Origin: Chloroflexota bacterium
Lineage (GTDB): Bacteria; Chloroflexota; Anaerolineae; UBA1429
Reading direction: 5' to 3'
Assembly (NCBI GenBank): GCA_012515695.1
Contig: JAAYXX010000157.1
Coordinates: forward strand, 1-16,323
Length of the DNA: 16,323 nucleotides
Positions 7,716-14,499 of this stretch are shown here, one piece after another. Positions within the stretch are counted from its first letter, which is position 1. Every line of letters begins with the position of its first letter. The translations under genes and the position numbers were made by a program. The notes beneath the pieces are model-generated. The model made no database searches and was not told where the DNA came from. It was given only the letters and a program-made list of their open reading frames with translations.

Positions 7716-7744
7716 ATAATAGCGTACAGAGGCTAGTTTGTCAA
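7716..7744 (-). promoter_or_regulatory. Sigma-70-type promoter of the ABC importer operon
   Basis: On the minus strand, perfect TTGACA (7744-7739), a 17-bp spacer, then TATTAT (7721-7716), 5 of 6 to consensus. The predicted start is near 7709, giving the long leader. Just upstream of the -35, the word ACAAG occurs twice 12 bp apart (about 7749-7765), a possible activator site. The promoter lies about 100 bp after the end of the exporter operon, for which I see no clear terminator, so some read-through is possible. Confidence 0.75.
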
Positions 7745-7842
7745 TGGCTTGTACATACTCTTGTGAATATCAGCATGTTAGTTCTTTGTAGGTGCAAGGA
7801 GACAATGCATGAGAAAGCTACGTCGGTATGCGGTTGGTTGGC

Positions 7843-8646
7843 TCAACTGCCGGTAGAGCGATAGTGGCGCACCCCGACCTGCCACACGCGCAGAGCCACC
7901 AGGAGAAAGACCAGGCCGACGAGGGGCGCAAGAGATTGCAGCCAGTGAGGCGTCCCCAACGGGTCGGGACGCCCAAGGATTGCCAGCGCGGGAAAATAGG
8001 TGATGCAGGCCATGGGCACGATAAACGTAAAGAACCGGCGGAACCAATCCCGGTAAATAATGATGGGAAAGCGGGCGGTTTCCACTCCGCCGTAGGTAAC
8101 GGTGTTCACGATCTCGATCGAGTCTACTGTCCAGAAGCAGAGCGTGGCTTGCAGGATAAACAGCCCGGTAAACAGGCAGGCTCCCCCCAGGATGGCGGCC
8201 AACAACAGGGCGATGCGGCTTATTGTCCAGGGGATGCTGAGGGCTGCCGCGCTCCAGACAAGCACTAGCAAGCCCTGGAACAGGCGGCCTACGCGCATAA
8301 GCTGCAATTCCTGGCCTGCGACTTGCAGCGCGGTGCTGCGCGGGCGTAACAAGACGCGATCAAACTCGCCGCTCTTGACCATCCCGGCAAAGGTATCAAA
8401 GCCGCGTGCCCAGGCTTCGGCCAGGGCGAATGAGATGTTGGCGATGCCATAGAACAGCGCAACCTCGGCCAGCGTCCAGCCCCGGAGGTTGCCGAAGCGA
8501 TCGAACAGGGCAGCCACGCCGACGAACTCGGCGGCGGTGGTGAGAAAAGTGCCGATGGAGAGCATGATAAACGAGGCCCGGTACTGTAACTGGCTGCGGA
8601 TCGAGATGCCGAGATAGCGGAGATATAGCCGCAAGGTGTCGCGCAT
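7843..8646 (-). CDS. ABC-2 exporter permease, COG3694/DUF990 type (ABC2_membrane_6)
   Basis: Six-helix membrane subunit of an exporter, 267 aa from the chosen start. The family signature GEFDRVLLRPRS lies at about residues 93-104, preceded by the conserved EAWARGFDTFAGMVKSG stretch. The ATG at 8646 is preferred over an in-frame start at 8688. It has GGAGGG 10 nt upstream, formed by the last codons of the preceding permease gene, and it avoids a 35-nt overlap. It works with the second permease and the ATPase encoded just upstream. In Synechocystis a related three-part system was linked to methyl viologen export; the natural substrate is unknown. Confidence 0.88.
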   Translation of the reverse strand: MRDTLRLYLRYLGISIRSQLQYRASFIMLSIGTFLTTAAEFVGVAALFDRFGNLRGWTLAEVALFYGIANISFALAEAWARGFDTFAGMVKSGEFDRVLLRPRSTALQVAGQELQLMRVGRLFQGLLVLVWSAAALSIPWTISRIALLLAAILGGACLFTGLFILQATLCFWTVDSIEIVNTVTYGGVETARFPIIIYRDWFRRFFTFIVPMACITYFPALAILGRPDPLGTPHWLQSLAPLVGLVFLLVALRVWQVGVRHYRSTGS

Positions 8647-8653
8647 GGTTCTA

Positions 8654-9445
8654 TTACCCTCCTTGTACCGCGAGCCGTCGGAGGCCACGGCCCAGGATGG
8701 CGCGACCTAGCAGAACCAGGGCGCAAGTCCAGGCCAGTTGGTGGGCGATGGCTGGAAGCGCCTGCTGGGGAGGCAGATGGCCAATGTAAAGGCGGAAAGG
8801 CGTATCCATGAGGCCGCGAAAGGGCAGGAGGTTCAGGGCCGTCTGCGCCCAGTCTGGAAAGAAGGGCAGCGGAACGACGGACCCAGAAAAGATCATGGAG
8901 GCCGTACCCAGCAGCCGGGCCGTTCCATCCCCGGCGATGGTCCAGAGCAGCGAGATGGTGGTGAGCGTCGTGATGGCGCAACCGAGCAGCACCGCGCCCA
9001 GCAGGGCCACCAGTGCGGCCAGCGCGGTCAGGGGGGAGGCTGGCGGCTGGAGGCCAAAGAACAGCCCGGCGATGAGGAACATGGGGGTGGCCCGCAGAAT
9101 GACCGGGGCTGTCCGCATCGCCAGGGACCGACTGAACCAGAACCAATACAGGTCGGTGGGGCGGGCCAGTTCGTAGGCGACTGTGCCCGAACGGATCATG
9201 TTACGCACTTCTGTGTCAAGGCTCCAGGGGAGGATCAACAAGAGGGCCTGGATGAGCCAGAGGTAGGTGACCGTTTCGGGGTAGGTCATTGGTTGTGGCG
9301 CGCTGGAAGAGCGGTAGAACGCGTCAAAGAACATGACGCGGAGCAGCCCCCAGAAAAGCTGTGTGACAAGCCCTGCCAATGCTGCGGCGCGGTATTGCAG
9401 CAGCATACGAAAGCGCGCCTGCACAACTGCCCAATATGGCTTCAT
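8654..9445 (-). CDS. ABC-2 exporter permease, COG4587 type
   Basis: Companion membrane subunit of the exporter, 263 aa, with about six hydrophobic segments and the family motif GTVAYELARPTDLYWFWFSR (about 87-106), the counterpart of the rPRS signature in the other permease. PFFPDW and LPFRGLMDTPFRLYIG in the last third are typical of the family. The ATG at 9445 overlaps the ATPase stop by 4 nt (ATGA), so the two are translationally coupled. The following permease starts 7 nt after the stop. The three genes form one compact transcription unit. Confidence 0.88.
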   Translation of the reverse strand: MKPYWAVVQARFRMLLQYRAAALAGLVTQLFWGLLRVMFFDAFYRSSSAPQPMTYPETVTYLWLIQALLLILPWSLDTEVRNMIRSGTVAYELARPTDLYWFWFSRSLAMRTAPVILRATPMFLIAGLFFGLQPPASPLTALAALVALLGAVLLGCAITTLTTISLLWTIAGDGTARLLGTASMIFSGSVVPLPFFPDWAQTALNLLPFRGLMDTPFRLYIGHLPPQQALPAIAHQLAWTCALVLLGRAILGRGLRRLAVQGG

Positions 9446-10419
9446 CTTTCTGCCTCCCCATACAGGCGGGCGATGATCTCTTCGATGGAGGGGTTTTCCA
9501 CGTACAGGTCGCGGATGGCATAGCGCGCTGCGATGCGGCCGATCAGGTCGGCGGTAGCCACGCGCTCGGGATCAAACGCGAGCAGCACCCGGCTGCCGTC
9601 GTGGCGGATGGTTGTGGCGTCCGCGTCCTCGATGGCTTCGGCATGGAGAAGGTCGACGACAAGCCGCCGCTCGTGCGTTACGCGGGCGCGCAGGTCATGC
9701 AGCGTGCCGTCCAGCAAGAGGCGGCCCCGGTTGATGAGCAAGACCCGTGAGCAAAGCGCCTCGATATCGTCCATGTCGTGAGTGGTGAGGATGACGGTGA
9801 CGCCTCGCTCGCGGTTTAGCCGCAAGACAAACTCGCGAATGGCAAGTTTAGAGATGGCATCCAGCCCGATGGTCGGCTCGTCGAGAAAGAGCAGGGTAGG
9901 GCAGTGTAGCAGCGACGCGGCGAGATCGCAGCGCATACGCTGGCCCAGGCTGAGCTGGCGCACGGGCGTATCGAGCAGTGCCTCGATGCCCATCATGGAG
10001 ACGAGTTCGTCGCAGGTTCGGCGATACTCGGCCTGGGGGACGCGATAGATGTCGCGCAGTAACTCGAACGACTCGATGACAGGCAGGTCCCACCACAGCT
10101 GGGTGCGCTGGCCGAACACGACGCCGATCTGCCGGACGTGGGCGACGCGGTCGCGCCAGGGCACGCGCCCCAGTACCTCACAGCGGCCAGAGTCAGGCAC
10201 CAGGATACCGGCGAGCACTTTGATGGTGGTGGATTTACCAGCGCCGTTCGGGCCGATATAGCCGATCAGTTCGCCCGGCTCGATGGTGAGGGAGATGTCA
10301 TCCAGGGCGCGAACGGTCCGGTAGCGGCGGTGCACCAGGCTTTTGAGCGCCCCCCAGGTTCCCGATTGTCGCTCGGCTATCTGGAATGTCTTGACCAGGT
10401 TCTCCACAACAACGTGCAT
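9442..10419 (-). CDS. ABC-2 exporter ATPase, COG4586 type
   Basis: ATPase driving the exporter, 325 aa from the chosen start. Walker A GPNGAGKST (56-64), Q-loop Gln104, signature LSLGQ (156-160; the third residue is Leu, as often in this subfamily, rather than LSGGQ), Walker B LLFLDEP (176-182) and H-loop His214. The extra N-terminal segment before the core strand (FQIAERQSGTWGALKSLVHR, about 12-31) is characteristic of COG4586 and separates it from ordinary CcmA/NatA-type ATPases. The ATG at 10419 with GAGGGG upstream is preferred to a TTG at 10443. First gene of the exporter operon. Confidence 0.92.
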   Translation of the reverse strand: MHVVVENLVKTFQIAERQSGTWGALKSLVHRRYRTVRALDDISLTIEPGELIGYIGPNGAGKSTTIKVLAGILVPDSGRCEVLGRVPWRDRVAHVRQIGVVFGQRTQLWWDLPVIESFELLRDIYRVPQAEYRRTCDELVSMMGIEALLDTPVRQLSLGQRMRCDLAASLLHCPTLLFLDEPTIGLDAISKLAIREFVLRLNRERGVTVILTTHDMDDIEALCSRVLLINRGRLLLDGTLHDLRARVTHERRLVVDLLHAEAIEDADATTIRHDGSRVLLAFDPERVATADLIGRIAARYAIRDLYVENPSIEEIIARLYGEAER

Positions 10420-10444
10420 GTTGGCCCCTCGTAAAGGCAGCAAA

Positions 10445-10473
10445 CACAGCCCGCGATGCGCTCGCGGGCTGTG
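10445..10473 (-). promoter_or_regulatory. Leader hairpin upstream of exporter ATPase
   Basis: A perfect 11-bp inverted repeat CACAGCCCGCG/CGCGGGCTGTG (10445-10455, 10463-10473) with a 7-nt loop lies 25 nt before the ATPase ATG, inside the predicted transcript. On the minus strand only TTTG follows, so it is at best a weak attenuator. A second smaller hairpin (CCCCAG/CTGGGG, 10496-10514) lies at the predicted start point. Function unknown. Confidence 0.55.
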
Positions 10474-10515
10474 AGATGCTATGTTTGGATGGTTGCCCCA
10501 GACTTTGGCTGGGGA

Positions 10516-10544
10516 ATTTTACTCCACTTGGGCCAGGGTGACAA
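10516..10544 (-). promoter_or_regulatory. Sigma-70-type promoter of the exporter operon
   Basis: Minus strand TTGTCA (10544-10539), 17-bp spacer, TAAAAT (10521-10516), each 5 of 6 to consensus. Start predicted near 10509, about 90 nt before the ATPase ATG. Upstream (10561-10589) lies an imperfect inverted repeat TGCATTATT/GATGATGCA, which could be a regulator site. It follows the DUF454 gene and its hairpin cluster, so the exporter is probably a separate unit. Confidence 0.65.
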
Positions 10545-10600
10545 TTTAGGCTATCAGGTATGCATTATTTGGGCGGGCATGATGATGCACTATGGAAAAG

Positions 10601-10676
10601 CTCCCTCACCCTTTGGGAAAGGGCGGCTGCCGCCAAGATGGCGGCGGTCGGGTTTCCTTCTTCAGCATGCAGGGAG
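10601..10676 (-). repeat. Multi-hairpin REP-like element, probably acting as DUF454 terminator
   Basis: An outer stem CTCCCT/AGGGAG (10601-10606, 10671-10676) encloses two perfect hairpins: CCCTTT-GGG-AAAGGG (10609-10623) and GCCGCC-AAGAT-GGCGGC (10629-10645). It begins directly after the DUF454 stop codon and on the minus strand ends in CTTTTCC. It could end the DUF454 transcript. The layout also resembles dispersed intergenic palindromic repeats; only a genome-wide search could show whether copies exist. Confidence 0.5.
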
Positions 10677-11042
10677 TTAACGGCGGGGGGTGGGGAGTCT
10701 GCAAAGGTGGATTGTCACGGCGGCGGCGATCAGGATGAGCAGGGCGCGAATGGGCAGTAGGTCTATTACGGCGATGACGGCATAGCCGATGGTGGCCCAC
10801 AACAGGGTGAGGGCCATAATTTTGGCGCGCAGGGGCAAGCCTTTGCCTTCGCGATAGTTGCGGATGTACTCGCCCAGGTAGCGGTTGTGCAGGAGCCGGT
10901 CGTAAAAGGTTTGCGAGCTTTTGGCATAGCAGGCTGCGCCTAACAACAAGAGCGGGGTGGTTGGCAGGATGGGGATGAAAATGCCCAACACCCCGATGCC
11001 GACGAACACCGATCCGAGCGCCACTAGCACCCACCGTTGCAT
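10677..11042 (-). CDS. DUF454 (YbaN-like) small inner-membrane protein
   Basis: Small membrane protein of 121 aa, the normal size for DUF454. The N-terminal helix is followed by the family signature GIFIPILPTTPLLLLGAACYAKSS, then a soluble loop with the conserved YIRNYREGKGLPLRAK, then two C-terminal helices (about residues 74-112). The ATG at 11042 has GGGAGA upstream and matches family length; an in-frame ATG at 11093 would add an unconserved 17-residue extension. The biochemical function is unknown. It is transcribed divergently from the DUF1015-serA unit. Confidence 0.88.
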   Translation of the reverse strand: MQRWVLVALGSVFVGIGVLGIFIPILPTTPLLLLGAACYAKSSQTFYDRLLHNRYLGEYIRNYREGKGLPLRAKIMALTLLWATIGYAVIAVIDLLPIRALLILIAAAVTIHLCRLPTPRR

Positions 11043-11124
11043 ATTGCGTATCTCCCAAAGCGACAGAGCCGGTATCAGCTCATGGATAGGCAAGCTGCTC
11101 GCGCCTGTGCGGAGCAGAGGCCCC

Positions 11125-11154
11125 AGTGTACCCTGATATGTGGCGTGCTGGCAA
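11125..11154 (-). promoter_or_regulatory. Possible promoter of the DUF454 gene
   Basis: Minus strand TTGCCA (11154-11149), 18-bp spacer, TACACT (11130-11125): 5 of 6 and 4 of 6 to consensus. The start would be near 11118, about 75 nt before the ATG. Weaker than the other promoters in the window. The rest of the divergent gap (11155-11304) shows no gene. Confidence 0.4.
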
Positions 11155-11304
11155 ATTGGGCTGCTGCGCCTTGTGCGCCGCAGCGTGCGGCTGGGAGGTA
11201 TATAGTACGGGGGAGGTGGCTCGTTTGCGGCGCTTTGCCAGCAGGGGCGCTATGGAATCGGGCGCTCGATATTGATGCAGCCCTATCGTCCTTCTGGGCA
11301 AACT

Positions 11305-11333
11305 TTGACATGATAGGGGCCTCATGCTACAAT
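11305..11333 (+). promoter_or_regulatory. Sigma-70-type promoter of the DUF1015-serA unit
   Basis: Perfect TTGACA (11305-11310), 17-bp spacer, TACAAT (11328-11333), 5 of 6 to consensus. Transcription would start near 11340 and produce a leader of about 184 nt containing the putative attenuator. Confidence 0.75.
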
Positions 11334-11339
11334 CGCACT

Positions 11340-11497
11340 GGACACGCGCAAAACGATTGTGGCGCGTATTGCTAGCTTACAGATCGTATACCAGGTGGCG
11401 AAGCGTGCCGTCTGCTCCTGTGGGAGTAACAGGACGGGCGCTGGCATCATCGCGGAAATGCCAGCTTCCTTAACAGGGAATGCTGGCGCTTTTTTTT
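11340..11497 (+). ncRNA. Putative cis-regulatory leader RNA with antiterminator/terminator alternatives
   Basis: Three segments are mutually exclusive. Segment A GCTGGCAT (11440-11447) is perfectly complementary to B ATGCCAGC (11458-11465). B's GCCAGC is also complementary to C GCTGGC (11482-11487), whose hairpin ends in eight Ts. An upstream stem (about 11404-11412 with 11433-11441, one bulge) overlaps the first bases of A and could decide which partner B takes. A 5' stem ACGCGC/GCGCGT sits at 11344-11367. CTCCTGT (11415-11421) could also mask the ribosome site at 11507-11513. This layout is typical of a riboswitch or tRNA/protein-sensing attenuator. I do not recognise the class; a degenerate T-box is an alternative because UGGCA and CGCGG occur, but the canonical T-box sequence is absent. 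Confidence 0.55.
11460..11497 (+). terminator. Intrinsic terminator in the leader, upstream of DUF1015
   Basis: GCCAGC-TTCC pairs with GGAA-GCTGGC (one bulged T, 7-nt loop), then GC and a run of eight Ts (11490-11497). It is the best U-tract in the window yet lies between the promoter and the first gene, 26 nt before its ATG. That is the reason for proposing conditional termination. Confidence 0.75.
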
Positions 11498-11523
11498 CAT
11501 AGGAGCACAGGAGGCGTGCCCAC

Positions 11524-12804
11524 ATGGTAGAGATTCTTCCTTTCCGAGGGTTGCACTATAGCCCAGTACACATCCGGGCGTCCGTCTTTGCGCCGCCGTA
11601 TGATGTGATCAGCCCAGCCGAGCGGCAGGCGTATGCGGAGGGCAACCCGCACAACATTGTTCGCCTTATTCTGGGCGCCCAGCCGGGGGATCAGACGTGG
11701 CATGCTCAAGCGGCGGCAACGCTGGCCGAGTGGATGGCGAGCGGCGTGTTGGAGCGAGATGCCGCGCCCGCGCTCTATGGTTATCGCCAGGAATTTGCGC
11801 TGGCGGACGGGCGCAAGTATACCCGCACTGGCTTCATGGGGCGGCTGCGGCTGGCCGAGTGGGGCGATGGAGTGCACCGCCACGAGCGCACCAAGCTTGG
11901 CCCACGCGTGGATCGGCTGGCGCTGATGCGTGCAACGCACGCGAACATGAGCCCCGTCTTTGGTCTCTATCCCGACCCCGAAGGCAAAGTGGGGCGCTGG
12001 CTGGAACCGCCCGCCAACCCGTTGGTGGATGTTCAGGATGGTGATGGCGTGCGCCATGTCTTTTGGCGTATAGAAGACCCGGCAGTGGTGCAGGCGATCA
12101 GTGGGGCGATGGCTGAGAGAGACGTGGTCATCGCTGATGGACACCACCGCTACGAGACGGCGCTGGCCTACCGAGCCGAGCGTCGGGCGGCGGACGGCAA
12201 TCCCGACCAGCCCCAGCCGTATGATTATGTGCTGATGTACCTGACGGCGTTGGAAGATCCCGGCCTGGTCGTGCTTCCGACTCACCGGGTTATCTCGGGG
12301 GATTTGCCGTCTGAGGGGCGCTCTCTGCTGGACGCCTTGAGCGTAGATTTCGAGCTATCGCCCGTGGGTGAGCAGGATTCCCTGGGCAGGGCTATCGCAG
12401 ACGCGGCTGATGGTACGGTGGCTATTGGCGCGTGCCTGGCCGAAAGCGGCTGCTGGCTGCTCAAGCTGCGAGACCTGGAGCGGGCGCGTGTGGCGGCGGG
12501 GGACCGTGTTCCCGATGAGCTGGCTACGCTGGACGTGTGCGTCTTGCAGAACCTGATATTGGAGCCGCACCTGGGTATTGGCGCGGAAAAGCTGGCGACT
12601 GGCGAGCAAGTCACCTATACCATCCACGAGCAGGAGGCGCGCAAGCTGGTCGCGGGCGGCGAGGCGCGGGCGGCGTTCATCCTGAACCCCACTTCTGTCG
12701 AGCGCGTCTGGCGAGCAGCGCGTCAAGGGGTGGTGATGCCTCAAAAGAGCACCTATTTCTATCCCAAGCTACTCAGCGGCCTGGTGTTGAACCCATTGGA
12801 TTAG
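11524..12804 (+). CDS. DUF1015 family protein (COG4198), linked to serine synthesis
   Basis: Full-length DUF1015 protein of 426 aa. It shows the N-terminal PFRGLHYSP and APPYDVISP (about 6-31), NIVRLILG (44-51), RHERTKLGP with ADRLAL-like continuation (119-135), ANMSPVFGLYPDP (140-152), the DGHHRYETAL box (205-214), LPTHR (251-255) and a conserved C-terminus MPQKSTYFYPKLLSGLV (405-421). No signal peptide or membrane segment, so cytosolic. The biochemical role is not established. The DGHHR box resembles that of ParB/sulfiredoxin-fold proteins, a fold that includes the free-serine kinases SerK and SbnI; that link is my inference. The ATG at 11524 follows AGGAGG by 9 nt. serA starts 38 nt after the stop, so the two are probably co-transcribed. 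Confidence 0.93.
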   Translation: MVEILPFRGLHYSPVHIRASVFAPPYDVISPAERQAYAEGNPHNIVRLILGAQPGDQTWHAQAAATLAEWMASGVLERDAAPALYGYRQEFALADGRKYTRTGFMGRLRLAEWGDGVHRHERTKLGPRVDRLALMRATHANMSPVFGLYPDPEGKVGRWLEPPANPLVDVQDGDGVRHVFWRIEDPAVVQAISGAMAERDVVIADGHHRYETALAYRAERRAADGNPDQPQPYDYVLMYLTALEDPGLVVLPTHRVISGDLPSEGRSLLDALSVDFELSPVGEQDSLGRAIADAADGTVAIGACLAESGCWLLKLRDLERARVAAGDRVPDELATLDVCVLQNLILEPHLGIGAEKLATGEQVTYTIHEQEARKLVAGGEARAAFILNPTSVERVWRAARQGVVMPQKSTYFYPKLLSGLVLNPLD

Positions 12805-12842
12805 CGTATTTGCCGCACAACGTGTCTACGCAAGGAGAGACA

Positions 12843-14432
12843 ATGAAGATTTTGGTCAGTGAATCGTTGGATGAGGCCGGGCTGAGCCTGCTGCGCGACT
12901 TTACCCAGGTAGACGTCATCAAGAACCTCTCGGAGCAAGAGCTGTGCGCGATTATCGGGGAGTATGATGCTCTGGTCGTACGCAGCCGCACCCAGGTGAC
13001 AGAGGCCGTTATCTCGGCTGGCTCTCGCCTGCGGGTAGTTGCGCGGGCGGGTACTGGCGTGGACAACATTGACGTAGACGCCGCCACCCGACGCGGAATC
13101 ATGGTGGTGAATGCTCCATCGGGGAACAACAACGCGGTGGCCGAGCATACGATGGGGCTGATCCTTGCCCTGGCGCGGCGTTTGTTCCCGGCGGTTTCCT
13201 CGCTGAAGGCGGGGCGCTGGGAAAAGAGCGCCCTGGAAGGCGTAGAGGTCAAGGGCAAGGCGTTGGGGCTGGTGGGCCTGGGCCGCATTGGCTCGATGGT
13301 GGCTTCCAAAGCCAGGGGGTTGGAGATGCGGGTAGGCGCGTTCGACCCTTACATGTCGCCCGAACATGCCGCGTCTCGGGGTGTCGAGCTAATGTCGCTG
13401 AATGAGCTGTTGGAATGGGTCGACTTTGTTTCGGTACACACGCCGCTGACGCCGCAAACGCACGGCCTGATTGGTGCGGCAGAGTTGGCGCGGCTCAAGC
13501 CTACGGCCTATGTCATCAACTGCGCTCGCGGCGGGATCATTGACGAGCAGGCTCTAAAGCAAGTCCTGGAGGAAGGACGCATTGCCGGGGCCGCGCTGGA
13601 CGTATTCGAGGTAGAGCCTGCTGTGGGGAATGCTCTGATAGGTCTGCCGAACGTTATCGCGACGCCGCATCTGGGGGCTTCGACGGTGGAAGCGCAGGAG
13701 AGCGTGGCCCGCGATGTGGCGCTAGGCGTAATTGACGCGCTGGAAGGGCGCGTGCCTGCCAGCCCGGTGAATGTGCCCTATCTAGCCCCCAAGGCTGCGG
13801 AGTATTTGCGGCCGTACATTGATCTGGCCCAGCGGCTTGGGAGCTTTTTCGTGCAGTGGCGGGGAGAGCTGTTGAACAAGGTCGAACTGGCCTACGAGGG
13901 CAGTCTGGTGGACTATGATACGCGGGTGTTGACGGCGGCCTTTTTGGCTGGGATGTTGCAGCCCGCGAGTTCAGAGCCGGTGAACATTGTAAACGCGTTG
14001 CCTATGGCGGAAGAGCGAGGGCTGGTGATCTCGGAGGTACGTCGGGGACGGCGCGAGCATTTTGACAGCCTGATCACGGCCAGCTTCCCAGAGTGCGAGG
14101 ACAGCAACATCGCGGGGACGATCATCCAGGGGCGGCCACACCTGGTACAGTTGGACGGCCAGCGGTTGGACTGTGTGGTGCAGGGTCGCATGTTGGTGGA
14201 CCTGCACGTAGATCGGCCAGGGATTGTTGGTAGCGTTGGGCAGGTGTTGGGCCAGGCGGATATCAACATTTCGTTTGTGCAAATGAGCCGGGCGAGTCGA
14301 GGCGGCTCGCAGATCATGGTGTTGGGGCTGGATCAGGACATTTCGCCCGAGGTGATGGAGCGCTTTTTCCAGGTGCCGAATGTGCAGCGCGCGCGGGCGG
14401 TCAACCTGCCGCCGTTTGACGGCATGGCCTAG
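12843..14432 (+). CDS. serA: D-3-phosphoglycerate dehydrogenase with C-terminal ACT domain
   Basis: Oxidises 3-phosphoglycerate to 3-phosphohydroxypyruvate with NAD+, the first step of the phosphorylated serine pathway. 529 aa, the long form. The split substrate domain runs about 1-98 and 290-315. The Rossmann domain has GLGRIG (145-150) and Asp168 after the second strand. Catalytic residues are Arg229 (NCARGG), Glu258 (FEVEP) and His276 (TPHLGAS). An intervening allosteric domain (about 320-445) and an ACT domain (about 452-525, HVDRPGIVGSVGQVLG) follow, so serine feedback is likely. The ATG at 12843 has AAGGAGA upstream and matches the family N-terminus MKILVSESLD. The open frame extends further upstream into DUF1015, but that part is out-of-frame shadow sequence. 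Confidence 0.97.
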   Translation: MKILVSESLDEAGLSLLRDFTQVDVIKNLSEQELCAIIGEYDALVVRSRTQVTEAVISAGSRLRVVARAGTGVDNIDVDAATRRGIMVVNAPSGNNNAVAEHTMGLILALARRLFPAVSSLKAGRWEKSALEGVEVKGKALGLVGLGRIGSMVASKARGLEMRVGAFDPYMSPEHAASRGVELMSLNELLEWVDFVSVHTPLTPQTHGLIGAAELARLKPTAYVINCARGGIIDEQALKQVLEEGRIAGAALDVFEVEPAVGNALIGLPNVIATPHLGASTVEAQESVARDVALGVIDALEGRVPASPVNVPYLAPKAAEYLRPYIDLAQRLGSFFVQWRGELLNKVELAYEGSLVDYDTRVLTAAFLAGMLQPASSEPVNIVNALPMAEERGLVISEVRRGRREHFDSLITASFPECEDSNIAGTIIQGRPHLVQLDGQRLDCVVQGRMLVDLHVDRPGIVGSVGQVLGQADINISFVQMSRASRGGSQIMVLGLDQDISPEVMERFFQVPNVQRARAVNLPPFDGMA

Positions 14433-14459
14433 GTATATAGGCGCTGGGATAGCATGTCG

Positions 14460-14494
14460 AACGTGCCCGCCGGTTGTTCCGGCGGGCACGTTTT
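14460..14494 (+). terminator. Strong terminator after serA, possibly bidirectional
   Basis: A perfect 14-bp stem, AACGTGCCCGCCGG pairing with its complement (14460-14473 and 14479-14492) around TTGTT, ends in a TTTT run. It lies 28 nt after the serA stop and 5 nt beyond the stop of the convergent GH20-like gene, so it can serve both, though the T-run favours the plus strand. Confidence 0.85.
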
Positions 14495-14499
14495 GGTTC

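Noticed and set aside
11433..11465. T-box antiterminator
   Set aside because: UGGCA and CGCGG occur close together and C would suit tRNA-Ser, but the continuous UGGNACCGCG is absent and I cannot define a specifier loop. Kept only as an alternative for the leader.
12537..12842. A 102-residue N-terminal extension of serA
   Set aside because: It is in a different frame of the DUF1015 coding sequence. The ATG at 12843 has a good ribosome site and gives the family N-terminus.
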